Shown here in pieces: positions 6,283-15,137 of a stretch of 64,000 nucleotides of DNA. The DNA is from Microbacterium sp. LWH3-1.2 (GTDB taxonomy: Bacteria; Actinomycetota; Actinomycetes; Actinomycetales; Microbacteriaceae): positions 1,364,001 through 1,428,000 of the forward strand of contig NZ_JBEGIK010000001.1 of assembly GCF_040675855.1 (NCBI RefSeq). The letters are read 5' to 3'. The translations under genes and the position numbers were made by a program. Below the pieces are notes generated by a model. That model was not told the DNA's origin. It ran no database searches and worked only from the letters and a program-made list of their open reading frames with translations. The stretch's first letter is position 1. Each line of letters starts with the position of its first letter.

Positions 6283-7907
6283 CTCCGCGCGTGCGGCCGA
6301 TGGGGGAGCGCGCGTTCCTCCTCGAGGTCGGCGCGCTCGACGACGTGCTTCCGCTGCGCGCCGCGCTCGCCGGATCGCGGCCCGCGGGGGTGACCGATCT
6401 CGTGCCGGCGGCGCGCACGGTGCTCGTGCGGATCGATCCGCGGGTGCTCCCGCTGTCCACGGCGCGCGCGTGGGCGCTCGCCGCGGCGACGACCGCGGTG
6501 CAGGAGACCGATGCCGCGGCCCCGATCGTCGAGCTCGACATCGCCTACGACGGGGCCGACCTGGCCGACACCGCACGACTGCTGGGCGTCGAGGTCGACG
6601 AACTCGTGCGGCGCCATGCCGAGGCGGCCTGGCGGGTGGCGTTCACCGGCTTCGCCCCCGGTTTCGGCTACCTCGTGAGCGACGACTGGCCGTTCGATGT
6701 GCCGCGACTGGAGTCGCCCCGCACCCGCGTACCGGCCGGCTCCGTCGGGCTCGCCGGCGTCTTCAGCGGCGCGTACCCGCGCGACACTCCGGGCGGCTGG
6801 CGGCTCATCGGCACGACCGCGGCACGCCTGTTCGATCCGGATGCCGCGTCCCCCGCGCTGCTCGAACCGGGAGCGCGCGTGCGGTTCCGCCCCGTGCCCA
6901 CCGGCGGCGGAGCCCGCCCCGCCCCGGTCGAGAACCGCTCCTCTGCCGCGAATGGCCGGCCGGAGCGACACGTCATGACCGGTGAGCGGCGGCATGCCGG
7001 GGATGCGGGGGCGCCGTCGGGCGAGCCGGCGGCGGGCCGCAGCATCCGTGTCCTCGAACCGGGCCTCTTGACGACCGTGCAGGATCTCGGGCGAGAGGGC
7101 GCGGCGTCTGTCGGCGTCGCCGTGTCGGGAGGCCTCGACCGCGGGGCGCTGCGCACCGCGAACCGTCTCGTCGGCAACCCCGAGGAAGCCGCCGGGCTCG
7201 AGGTGACGATGGGCGGACTGCGCGTCGCGGCAGGCGCCGACCTCTGGGTCGCGGTGACGGGCGCGTGGGGCACGATGCGCATCGACGGGCGCGAGGTCGA
7301 TCCGTACGAGGCCCACGCGTGGCCGGGCGGCGCCGAGCTCCACCTCGACTGGTTCGCACACGGCGCGCGCGGCTACGTCGCCGTCCGCGGCGGACTCGAC
7401 GCGCGGGTCGCGCTCGGCTCGCGGTCGACGGATCTGCTCGCAGGGCTCGGGCCGGCGGCGCTGCGCGCCGGCGATGTCGTGGGCGTGCGCGACGACGAGA
7501 CGGGGCCGATCCCCGTCGCGCCTCCGGGCGGGTGGGGAGCGCCCCACGACGATGAGCTCGAACTCGAGCTCGCGCCCGGTCCGCGCGCCGACTGGTTCGC
7601 CCCCGCGGCGCTCGCGACCCTCTATGACACCGTGTGGACCGTCTCGAACCACGCGGACCGCGTCGGCGCACGCCTCGACGGGCCGGAGCTCGCGCGCGTG
7701 CGCACCGGGGAGCTCGCGAGCGAGGGCATGGTGCCGGGCGCGCTGCAGGTGCCGCCCAGCGGCCGGCCCACGATCCTGCTCGCCGACGGTCCGGTGACGG
7801 GCGGCTACCCCGTGATCGCGGTCGTGACCGATGCGAGTCTCGACCTCGTCGCCCAGGCCCGTCCGGGCACCCGCATCCGCTTCCGCCACGCGCGGCCGGC
7901 GTCCTGA
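6276..7907 (+). CDS. Fused 5-oxoprolinase subunits B and C (PxpB-PxpC)
   Basis: A single 543-residue frame with no internal stop. Residues about 1-205 are the PxpB/KipI-type domain (MGERAFLLEVGAL; FTGFAPGFGYLV; TRVPAGSVGLAGVFSGAYPRDTPGGW). Residues about 250-540 are the PxpC/KipA-type domain (VLEPGLLTTVQDLGREG; GGLDRGALRTANRLVGNP; ASEGMVPGALQVPPSGRPTI; ADGPVTGGYPVIAVV). The roughly 45-residue linker is low-complexity and includes an in-frame ATG at 6975, as if an intergenic spacer had been read into frame. Together with PxpA it should form the ATP-dependent 5-oxoprolinase. The ATG at 6276 overlaps the pxpA stop. B-C fusions are known in this family, including urea amidolyase-related proteins. 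Confidence 0.9.
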   Translation: MVTPRVRPMGERAFLLEVGALDDVLPLRAALAGSRPAGVTDLVPAARTVLVRIDPRVLPLSTARAWALAAATTAVQETDAAAPIVELDIAYDGADLADTARLLGVEVDELVRRHAEAAWRVAFTGFAPGFGYLVSDDWPFDVPRLESPRTRVPAGSVGLAGVFSGAYPRDTPGGWRLIGTTAARLFDPDAASPALLEPGARVRFRPVPTGGGARPAPVENRSSAANGRPERHVMTGERRHAGDAGAPSGEPAAGRSIRVLEPGLLTTVQDLGREGAASVGVAVSGGLDRGALRTANRLVGNPEEAAGLEVTMGGLRVAAGADLWVAVTGAWGTMRIDGREVDPYEAHAWPGGAELHLDWFAHGARGYVAVRGGLDARVALGSRSTDLLAGLGPAALRAGDVVGVRDDETGPIPVAPPGGWGAPHDDELELELAPGPRADWFAPAALATLYDTVWTVSNHADRVGARLDGPELARVRTGELASEGMVPGALQVPPSGRPTILLADGPVTGGYPVIAVVTDASLDLVAQARPGTRIRFRHARPAS

Positions 7908-7922
7908 CTTCGTGCAGGGCCG

Positions 7923-10130
7923 CTACGGAGAGCCGGACTCCAGCAGGTCGGCGGTGGCCCGCAGGATCGCGACGATCGCGGCGGTGCGCACGTCGGCCGG
8001 CGAACGCTGACCGTCGGGCTCGACGATGACCTTCTGCTGATCGACGGCGTCGTGCAGTGAGGTCAGCAGCACCCTCGAGCCGAGCGAGCCGGCGGCCGAG
8101 AGCAGCGGCCGCTGCTCGTAGTCGTCGTCGATGATGTCGAAGACCGCGGCGACGAACTCGCTGTTCGTGAGACCCGGGCTCTTCGCCAGCACCGCGAGGG
8201 CCGCGGTCGTGAACACACCGTGCCCGTTCGTCTCGAGCGCCACCTGATCGGGCTGACACGCACTGACGAGCACCTCGCGCTGGTCGCCGCGGGGCGCCGG
8301 GGCTTCGGCGGCGCGGTCGGTCTCGACGGCGACGACGCGGTCCCAGGCGGCTCGGCGGAACTCGTCGCCGAGCGCGGCGGCACGCTTGCTGCGGAACGCC
8401 TCCTCCTCGTCGCCGTCCAGGACCGTCATGCGGGGCGTCGCGCCGACGGGGTACCGCTTCGCGTCGAACTCCGAGCGCGTGAGGCCGCGGTTGACCGTTC
8501 CCGAGTGGCACGAGTCGAAGAAGAGCGTCGCCGAGACCCCGTCGGGGATCGCGTCCCAGATCGCGCCGAGGTCGTCATCGACGATGAGCTCCCCCCCTCG
8601 GAAGTCGACGGGGCAGAGCGCTTCGTCGCTCGCGCCGAACGCGTCGGTCTCGTCGCCGTCGAGGTCGGGGACGAACGTGCCGTGCCCGGCGAACTGGATG
8701 GCGACGACGTCGCCGTCCCGCGCGCTCGAGATCTTGTCGAGCATCGCCCGCAGGATCTCGTCGCGTGTCGCATCGCCGTCGCGGATGTACTCGACGTCGA
8801 ACCTCGCGGCCTCAAGGGCCGCGCCCCACGCGTCGGCATCGGCCACGCAGCCGCCGAGCGGGTCCTTCGGGTACTTGTCGATGCCGATGCACAGGGCGAG
8901 CTTGCGCGGCACGGCACCGCGCACCCCCGTCGGCTCGGGGCGCGGCATGCGCGAGCTCCCGCCTTCGAGCGCGACCTCTCGCGCCCGCATCGGGAAGTCC
9001 GCGACACCGTCGGGCTCGTCGCTGTCGGGGACGCCGACGACGCGGCGCGCGAGGCTCATCATTGTCTCGACGTCGTTGTCGAAATCGCCGTGGGAGGTCG
9101 CCTGCGTGCTGCTGAGACGACCCTTCGAGATCGGCCCCTTCACAAGGCGGCCGGGGTCGTCTCCGAGGTAGGCCATCGTCCTCCCGGCACTGCGGAGATG
9201 CTCGTCCAGGCCGAGGATCTTGGCACCGCGCTCGGCCTCGAACGCCCGCGAGACCAGGTACAGCAGCGATTTGCGGTAGACCCCCGCGGTGTTGTCCCGC
9301 TTCTCGTGGGTCTCATCCATCGTGAAGATCGCGACGTCGTGGATCTTCCCGCTCTCGGCCAGGGGCAGGAGGGTCGCCTCGAAGGTGTCGAGCCGCACGG
9401 CCGGCGCGAGGAATGTGACGCTCGCGACGTGATCGATGGCATCGGCGCCGTCGAACAGGCGGGGGACGAAGTGCGAGTGGTAGATCGAACCGGCGCTGTG
9501 CCCGGCGACGTGGATGTCGATCGCCCCCTGATTGGCCGCCATGTACTCTCGCAGCGCGCCGGCGAGGACGTCCGCGCCGCCGCGGGTCCCGTCCTTCATC
9601 GCGGGGAGGCAGGCCGCCGCCGAGTCCAGCTTCATGTCGTCCCAGAACTTGCGCCCGCCGAGCACGCGGGCGGCGGCCTCGACGGCGCGATCCGTGATGT
9701 CGGTGAACCCCCGCTTGCCGGTGGCCTTCCCCGAGATGACGTCGGCGAGCGTCGTCATGAGCCCGCTCTCCCAGACCAGGTGGATGGGGTACACGCCGTT
9801 CTTCTTCCACCACGCGACCTGGTGGTGGGCCGTCAGCAGCCCGGCGCTCTTGTCGGTGAGCCCGCCGTGCGCCCAGATCAGCACAGGGACCGGTGGCGGC
9901 ACGTCGCCCTTCGGCGCCTTCTTCGCCTGCTGCTCGACGAACGCGGCAAGGTCGGTCGCGACGATCCGGCGCACGTCGTCAGCGGTGGTCGCGAACTCCT
10001 CGACGGTGCGAGGCTTGGTCACCGACGTCGTCGCGAGCTTGCCGTCGGCGGTGTGGACGACGTGCTTGCGCAGCGCGGCCAGATCCGCCGCGCTCAGGGT
10101 CGCTCCGCGGGATGCTGTGGTGGTGGGCAT
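7923..10130 (-). CDS. Alpha/beta-hydrolase-caspase (peptidase C14) fusion
   Basis: A 735-residue two-domain protein. The N-terminal half is an alpha/beta hydrolase of the lipase/esterase type: VPVLIWAHGGLTDKSAG near the oxyanion region and nucleophile Ser212 in HVAGHSAGSIYH. The C-terminal half is a caspase-like domain (KLALCIGIDKYPKDPLGGCVADADAW) with catalytic His483 in FAGHGTF and Cys541 in FFDSCHSGT; VLVSACQPDQVALE follows. No signal peptide or membrane segment is visible. Metacaspase-like domains usually cut after Arg or Lys, but specificity cannot be read here. The ATG at 10130 has AGGA 9 bases upstream; the ATG at 10190 would overlap the CHAT stop as ATGA and is a possible coupled start. 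It is the last gene of the island. Confidence 0.88.
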   Translation of the reverse strand: MPTTTASRGATLSAADLAALRKHVVHTADGKLATTSVTKPRTVEEFATTADDVRRIVATDLAAFVEQQAKKAPKGDVPPPVPVLIWAHGGLTDKSAGLLTAHHQVAWWKKNGVYPIHLVWESGLMTTLADVISGKATGKRGFTDITDRAVEAAARVLGGRKFWDDMKLDSAAACLPAMKDGTRGGADVLAGALREYMAANQGAIDIHVAGHSAGSIYHSHFVPRLFDGADAIDHVASVTFLAPAVRLDTFEATLLPLAESGKIHDVAIFTMDETHEKRDNTAGVYRKSLLYLVSRAFEAERGAKILGLDEHLRSAGRTMAYLGDDPGRLVKGPISKGRLSSTQATSHGDFDNDVETMMSLARRVVGVPDSDEPDGVADFPMRAREVALEGGSSRMPRPEPTGVRGAVPRKLALCIGIDKYPKDPLGGCVADADAWGAALEAARFDVEYIRDGDATRDEILRAMLDKISSARDGDVVAIQFAGHGTFVPDLDGDETDAFGASDEALCPVDFRGGELIVDDDLGAIWDAIPDGVSATLFFDSCHSGTVNRGLTRSEFDAKRYPVGATPRMTVLDGDEEEAFRSKRAAALGDEFRRAAWDRVVAVETDRAAEAPAPRGDQREVLVSACQPDQVALETNGHGVFTTAALAVLAKSPGLTNSEFVAAVFDIIDDDYEQRPLLSAAGSLGSRVLLTSLHDAVDQQKVIVEPDGQRSPADVRTAAIVAILRATADLLESGSP

Positions 10131-10186
10131 GGTGTCACGTCCTGTCTGCTGGTGGTGGCGGTGGGCGGTGGTGCGCGTGGATCCGG

Positions 10187-12325
10187 TCATCGGGGTTCGA
10201 ACTTCGCGCGGGGATCGGCGAAGACGGTGAAGGCGAGCGAGGTGAGATCACCGGCGTCGCGCGCGGCGCGGCGCGCAGCCAGGACGGCCTCGCCGAGCGT
10301 GGCCCCGTCGCGCAGCGCGTGCTCGTAGAACGTGCGGACGAACAGTGCCGTGACGTCGTCGCGTACGGCCCAGGAGCATCCGATGAACACTCCGACGCCG
10401 CCGCGGAGGAACACCTCGGCGAACCCGCCGAGTCCGGTGGCCCCCGAGCGCAGGCGTCCCACGTCGCACGCGCTCAGGAACACGAACGGCGTCGACGGCC
10501 TCCCCTCGTCTCCGCCGGCCTCGGGCAGGTCCCGCCGGGCATCCGAGTCGGTGTATGAGGCGGAGCCGTCGTTGCGACGCAGCGAGAAGCGGGCGAACGC
10601 GATCTCCTGGCCCAGCGGCGCCACGTCCCGCCATCTGCCGTGTCCCGCGAAATGGAGGAGGTCGAACTCGCCCTGCGAGATCGCGGCACGCAGCTGCGCG
10701 GCGTCGGCGGCCGTCTGCGGAGTGCGCTTGAGGAGCTTCTTGAGGATCGTGACCTCTTCGCGGGCGCGCGGAAGGCGCAGACGCCGGTTGACATAGCTCG
10801 GCGCGATCGCGACGACGCGGCGGGGATCGATCGGAATGACCGTGGGCCGGGGCGTCCCGTACATCCAGCGCATGAGCCCGAGGTCGCCGAGGAAGAACCG
10901 GTCGGCATCGGGACGCTGATTGCCCACCGGTACCAGGTGCACGATCTCCCACGGGATGTCGAGTTCACCCGACGTCTGCAGGACGAGCTGCGAGATCCGC
11001 CGTCGCCGGTTCCAGAGCAGGGCGTTGACGTCGTCGCCGAGGAGCTCGCGCGCGATCCGCGCGCCGAGGGACCGCACCTCCCGTCGGGCGGTCGCGGCGG
11101 CCGCCTCGGCGTCGGCATTCGCCTCCTCCTCGTAGGCGGAGCGGATGCCCGCGAGATCGGTGTAGATCTGCTCGACGTAGCCCGCCTTGTCGGGCAGGTG
11201 CGCCGTGTGGCGCGCCACGGTGTCGCCGATCTTCGCGGTGATGACCAGCTCGCTCTCACCGCGGGCGATGGACTCGTCGATCGCGAGCGTCGGCAGGTCG
11301 GCGATGCTGCGCGGCGGGACGGCGACGGATGCCTCGACCACCTGCGCATCGCCGGTGCCGACGCCGTCCGCATCGGCGGGCAGGATCGGGGCGCTCAGCG
11401 CAAGGGTGGCGAGCGTGGCCATGACCGGCGGCTGCGTGAACTTCACGGTGATGTGGCCGCGCCCGGGATCGCGCGGGACGAGACGGAAGACGAGGCGCCG
11501 GGGCGCGTCGCCAGAGGTGGGCAGAGTGGTGGTGAGGGATGCCGGCTGCCCTTCGGCGAAGGAGAGGCCGCGCAGCTGCACCGCCACCTCGATCTCGCGC
11601 GTCGGGTCGAACTGCGCCGGAACCCTGATGTGTGCGGTGCCCGCCGTCGGGACGAGGTCCTGCAGCGACACCCGGACGACCGCCTCGAACTCGATTTCCT
11701 GCACGAGCCGTGACGGCATCGCCGCGTCGACGAAAGCCGGCACGGGTGCCGCGCCGGCCACACCCGTCGACGGCACGGCGGGCCGCGCCGCGGGCCCGGG
11801 GGGCGGGAGGGGCGCGGGCGCCGGTGCCGGAGCCGCCATCGGCGGCGGTGCGAGTCCGGGCGATCGCCCTCCGACGGAGAAGCCCCCGCCGAGGATGTCG
11901 CCGAGGTCGGGTGGCGGGACGGCCCGAGGCAGGGGCCGCGCGGGGGTCGCGCCCATGCCGCCGTGCGCGACCTTCTCCTCGAGCGCGGCCATCCCCGTCT
12001 CGGCCTCGCTCGCGACGATGCTGAGGTGCACCCTCTCCCCACCGCGCACGACGATCCGCGCCGAGTACCCGTGCCCGTCGGGCTCGAGGTGGACCAGCAC
12101 CACTCCGGAGTCGCGCGAGACGATCACGGCGTAATGGAAGTCGTCGGACCCGTGCACGCGCACCGTGGCCACGGTGTCCGCTCGCCCTTCCAGCAGGGCG
12201 TCGGCCAGCAGCATGATGCCCGTCCGGTCGGGGCCGGTGCCGGGCGGGGCGGGGTCCAGACGCACCTCGAGGGCATCGGCGTCGGCATCGACGTCGACGC
12301 GCGGCCCATCCGGAACCAGAGTCAT
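10187..12325 (-). CDS. CHAT-domain protease with long non-catalytic N-terminus
   Basis: A 712-residue protein. The C-terminal ~300 residues are a CHAT (caspase HetF-associated with TPRs) domain with catalytic His562 in LLHFAGHGRW and Cys620 in FVFLSACDVG; both are intact. CHAT proteins are cysteine peptidases of the caspase-separase clan. Residues about 1-130 form an unrecognised domain (ADALLEGRADTVATVRVHGSDDFHYAV). A Pro/Ala/Gly linker spans about 145-200, and a beta-rich region (SRLVQEIEFEAVVRVSLQDL...) extends to about 370. A GAGGGGG SD lies 5-6 bases before the ATG at 12325. Its stop overlaps the first possible start of the caspase gene, so the two are probably co-translated. I infer that one activates the other. 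Confidence 0.88.
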   Translation of the reverse strand: MTLVPDGPRVDVDADADALEVRLDPAPPGTGPDRTGIMLLADALLEGRADTVATVRVHGSDDFHYAVIVSRDSGVVLVHLEPDGHGYSARIVVRGGERVHLSIVASEAETGMAALEEKVAHGGMGATPARPLPRAVPPPDLGDILGGGFSVGGRSPGLAPPPMAAPAPAPAPLPPPGPAARPAVPSTGVAGAAPVPAFVDAAMPSRLVQEIEFEAVVRVSLQDLVPTAGTAHIRVPAQFDPTREIEVAVQLRGLSFAEGQPASLTTTLPTSGDAPRRLVFRLVPRDPGRGHITVKFTQPPVMATLATLALSAPILPADADGVGTGDAQVVEASVAVPPRSIADLPTLAIDESIARGESELVITAKIGDTVARHTAHLPDKAGYVEQIYTDLAGIRSAYEEEANADAEAAAATARREVRSLGARIARELLGDDVNALLWNRRRRISQLVLQTSGELDIPWEIVHLVPVGNQRPDADRFFLGDLGLMRWMYGTPRPTVIPIDPRRVVAIAPSYVNRRLRLPRAREEVTILKKLLKRTPQTAADAAQLRAAISQGEFDLLHFAGHGRWRDVAPLGQEIAFARFSLRRNDGSASYTDSDARRDLPEAGGDEGRPSTPFVFLSACDVGRLRSGATGLGGFAEVFLRGGVGVFIGCSWAVRDDVTALFVRTFYEHALRDGATLGEAVLAARRAARDAGDLTSLAFTVFADPRAKFEPR

Positions 12326-12497
12326 CCCGACCCCCTCGCTCCGCTGCCCGTTCCCCACGAGCACCGCCACCTGGTGAATCCGAGGAGTGCAGTCCGGTGC
12401 ACAGCATACGAGCGCACGCCTCACCGCACCAGAGCGCGCCGCGCCGGGTCCTGATACCTCGGAAGCACGGATGCCGAGGCCCGCGGCATCCGTCCCG
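12326..12497. other. 172-base gap within STAND/CHAT island
   Basis: This non-coding stretch separates the second STAND gene from the CHAT gene. It holds an inverted pair of ACGGATGCCG motifs (12467-12476 and 12484-12493, 7-base loop) right after the STAND stop, which could terminate or attenuate transcription into the CHAT-caspase pair. I see no clear -35/-10 promoter. Confidence 0.55.
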
Positions 12498-15137
12498 CTA
12501 CCAGGCGTGCAGCGCCTCGGCGACGGTTTCGAACTCGTGCTCGGAGAGGGCCAGCTGCACCGCTTCGGCGATGGTGAGTTCGGCCCCCGCGAGTTCACCG
12601 GCCTCGACGCTCTGCGGATCGCGGCCGCGGAGGATCTCGAGGTACGGGGTGTGGACGGTGAAGGCCTCCACGTCGAAGATGCCGATGCGCCGGCGGATCT
12701 CCCCGGCCGCCACGGCCAGCGCGGCCGCCCGCCATGCCTCGCCGTGCGCGGCGGCGACCGCGCACACCCCCTCGAGCCCGTACGCGACCCCCTCGTCATA
12801 GTGCAGTCCGACCGAGATCAGGAGGGTGTGCACGAACTCACGCTCGGCCTCGTCGATGCGGCCGAGCTGGAAGTTCAGCCGCGCGCGGAGGTTGCCCGCG
12901 ACGGAGGTCGTGAACAGATCGCCGCGGGACTCGGCGACAGAGGTGGCGCGGTCGAAGTGCGCGAGCGCGTCGTCGGTGGAACCGCGCACCCAGGCGAGCC
13001 GGCCGAGCGAGACCTCGGTGATCGCCTCCGCCCATGTGTTGCCGAGCTCTCGCAGGGTCACGACCGCCTCGCGCAGTTCGCCCGCGGCCTTGTCGGTGTC
13101 GAGGGGGGAGAACTGCACGCGCGCGGTGGCACGGGCGGCGAGGGCCATCGCTGCCGCATCCTCGTCGCCGCTCTCGCGGAACAGACGGACGCATTCGCCG
13201 AGTCCGGCCACCACCTGCTCGCTGGGCCGCTGCCACATCTCGCCCCACAGCGCGAAGAACCAGGCGATCGCGCGAGTGTGCGGGGTGATCGGCTGCTCGT
13301 GCTGCTTCTCGAGGAGCTCCAGCATCCACACCCGGACCTCCGCGAAGAAGCCGGAGATCCACCAGTAGATCAGCAAGCACCAGGCGAAGTCGCCGGCGTC
13401 GTCGAGCCGGTTCGTGTAGACGAGGTGGCGAACGGCAGCGCGGAGGTTCGGCAGATCGAGGCCGAGCCGCACCACAGCCTCGGCCTGGCCGCGTCCGCCG
13501 AGATCGGGGGCGATGCGCTCGACGAGCCCCCGGTAGTAATCGGCGTGGGCGCGCCGCACGCGCTGCGCGTCGCCGCGCTCCTTGAGGCGCCCGAGCGCGT
13601 ACTCGCGCACGATCGCGAGCAGTGAGAAGACCCGCCGGCCGCCGAGCTCGCTCTGCTTCACGAGCGAGCCGTCCGCGAGGGCGGCGAGGGCATCGATCGC
13701 GTGAGGGCCCCACGGACGGCCCTCGCCCAGCGCCTCGACGGCGTCGAGCGTGAACCTCGTCGCGAACACCCCGAGGTCCTCGAGGAGGTCGCGGTGCTCG
13801 GAGGGCAGCAGGCTCACGCTCCAGTCGATCGTCGCCCGCATCGTGCGGTGCCGCTCGGGCAGATCGCGCACTGCCGCCGTCAGGAGCGGCAGGCTCTGCT
13901 CGAGGCGGCTCGCGATCTGCGCCGGGTTCAGGATCCGCACCTTCGCCGCGGCGAGCTCGATCGCCAGCGGCAGGCCCTCCAGGCGCCGGCAGATGTCCGC
14001 GAGATCCCGCGCGTTGCCCGGCGTGACGTCGAAGCGGGGATCGATCGCGCGTGCGCGGTCGACGAACAGCGACACCGCCGCGGAGCGCGTGGTGCGGTCG
14101 AGGCTCGCCGGGCCGTCGCCGGCCGGAGTCGTGAGCGGCGGCACGTCGTACACGTGCTCGCCGCGGATGCGCAGCACGATCCGGCTCGTCACCAGGAACG
14201 TCGCCGCCGGCGCGAGGGTGTACAGCCGCACCAGGACGGGTGCGGCATCCACGATCTGCTCGAAGTTGTCGACCACGATCAGCACGCGGCGATCCGTGAG
14301 GGCGTGGGCGATGCGCTCCTCGAGCGCGGCTTCGCCGTTGTCACGGATGCCGAGATAGTAGGCGATCGTCGGCAGCAGCAGCCCGGGTTCGAGCACGCCC
14401 TCGAGGAGGACGAAGTACACGCCGTCGGGGAAGAGGTCGCCGCAGGCCAGCGCGGACTCGATCGCGAGCCGGCTCTTGCCGATGCCGCCCGGCCCGATGA
14501 GGCTCACCACGCGGTCGGTGCCTCGCGCCAGGAGCGTGCGCACCGCGTCGATGTCGGCTTCGCGGCCGATGGTGGTCGTGTAGGGCACGGGGACGCGGCC
14601 GACCAGGCTCACCGGTACCGCATCGGCGTCGGGCACCTCCGGCGCACGGGATTCGTCGAAGCGTTCGGCGAGGAGCATGGCGAGGTCGCCGGCGACGTGG
14701 TCTTCGAGGTCGTGGGCGTTGTGGAAGTGGAGGTAGGCGGCGGTGTCGTCGGCTTGGATGCGGGCGATGAGGTCGGTGAGCCGCTGGTCGCGGGTGTCGG
14801 TGTCTTTGACGTAGATGAGTTTGGGCATGCCGGCGGGGGCGAGGTTGTATTCGTCTTCGAGGCCGGAGACGTTCTCGTCGGGGGCGACCCAGCCGTAGCT
14901 CTGGCCGTAGATGCCGATGAAGATGTCGGATTGGGCGAGGTAGGAGCGGTAGAGGTCGCGGGGCGGGTGGGGGCGGGCGCCGAGTTCGAACATCACTGGG
15001 GCGAGCCGGAGCCGCTCGATGGCCGACCGCACTGCTTCTCGTTCTTCCGCGAGCTCGCGCAGGGTCGAGCTCACGAACACCCGGATCCGCTGGTCGGGCG
15101 TACGGATCACCGGGGTTCGCTCGGGGCCTGTCACCAC
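12498..15137 (-). CDS. DUF4062-STAND NTPase-TPR protein (second copy)
   Basis: An 879-residue protein. Residues 18-160 form a DUF4062 domain (RIRVFVSSTLRELAEEREAV; SDIFIGIYGQSYGWV), a TIR-like Rossmann module common in signalling and conflict proteins. The NB-ARC/AAA-type NTPase follows, with Walker A GPGGIGKS (Lys221), Walker B RVLIVVDNFEQI, and the sensor/winged-helix region GLPLAIELAAAKVRIL, then HRTMRATIDWSVSLL. The C-terminal ~350 residues are TPR-like helices. It starts at a GTG that overlaps the preceding STAND stop by 7 bases. Residues 10-161 are encoded by DNA identical to the first copy; the rest is clearly diverged. I infer a switch-like sensor with an N-terminal effector or adaptor. 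An AfsR/MalT-like regulator is less likely because no DNA-binding domain is seen. Confidence 0.87.
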   Translation of the reverse strand: MVTGPERTPVIRTPDQRIRVFVSSTLRELAEEREAVRSAIERLRLAPVMFELGARPHPPRDLYRSYLAQSDIFIGIYGQSYGWVAPDENVSGLEDEYNLAPAGMPKLIYVKDTDTRDQRLTDLIARIQADDTAAYLHFHNAHDLEDHVAGDLAMLLAERFDESRAPEVPDADAVPVSLVGRVPVPYTTTIGREADIDAVRTLLARGTDRVVSLIGPGGIGKSRLAIESALACGDLFPDGVYFVLLEGVLEPGLLLPTIAYYLGIRDNGEAALEERIAHALTDRRVLIVVDNFEQIVDAAPVLVRLYTLAPAATFLVTSRIVLRIRGEHVYDVPPLTTPAGDGPASLDRTTRSAAVSLFVDRARAIDPRFDVTPGNARDLADICRRLEGLPLAIELAAAKVRILNPAQIASRLEQSLPLLTAAVRDLPERHRTMRATIDWSVSLLPSEHRDLLEDLGVFATRFTLDAVEALGEGRPWGPHAIDALAALADGSLVKQSELGGRRVFSLLAIVREYALGRLKERGDAQRVRRAHADYYRGLVERIAPDLGGRGQAEAVVRLGLDLPNLRAAVRHLVYTNRLDDAGDFAWCLLIYWWISGFFAEVRVWMLELLEKQHEQPITPHTRAIAWFFALWGEMWQRPSEQVVAGLGECVRLFRESGDEDAAAMALAARATARVQFSPLDTDKAAGELREAVVTLRELGNTWAEAITEVSLGRLAWVRGSTDDALAHFDRATSVAESRGDLFTTSVAGNLRARLNFQLGRIDEAEREFVHTLLISVGLHYDEGVAYGLEGVCAVAAAHGEAWRAAALAVAAGEIRRRIGIFDVEAFTVHTPYLEILRGRDPQSVEAGELAGAELTIAEAVQLALSEHEFETVAEALHAW
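14655..15110 (-). repeat. 456-bp identical DUF4062 block, copy B
   Basis: Base-for-base identical to 17273-17728 by direct comparison, in the same orientation, offset 2618 bases. It encodes residues 10-161 of the second STAND protein. Sequence on both sides diverges at once. The block uses codons that are rare in its neighbours (AAA, CAA, GAA, GCA). Confidence 0.97.
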
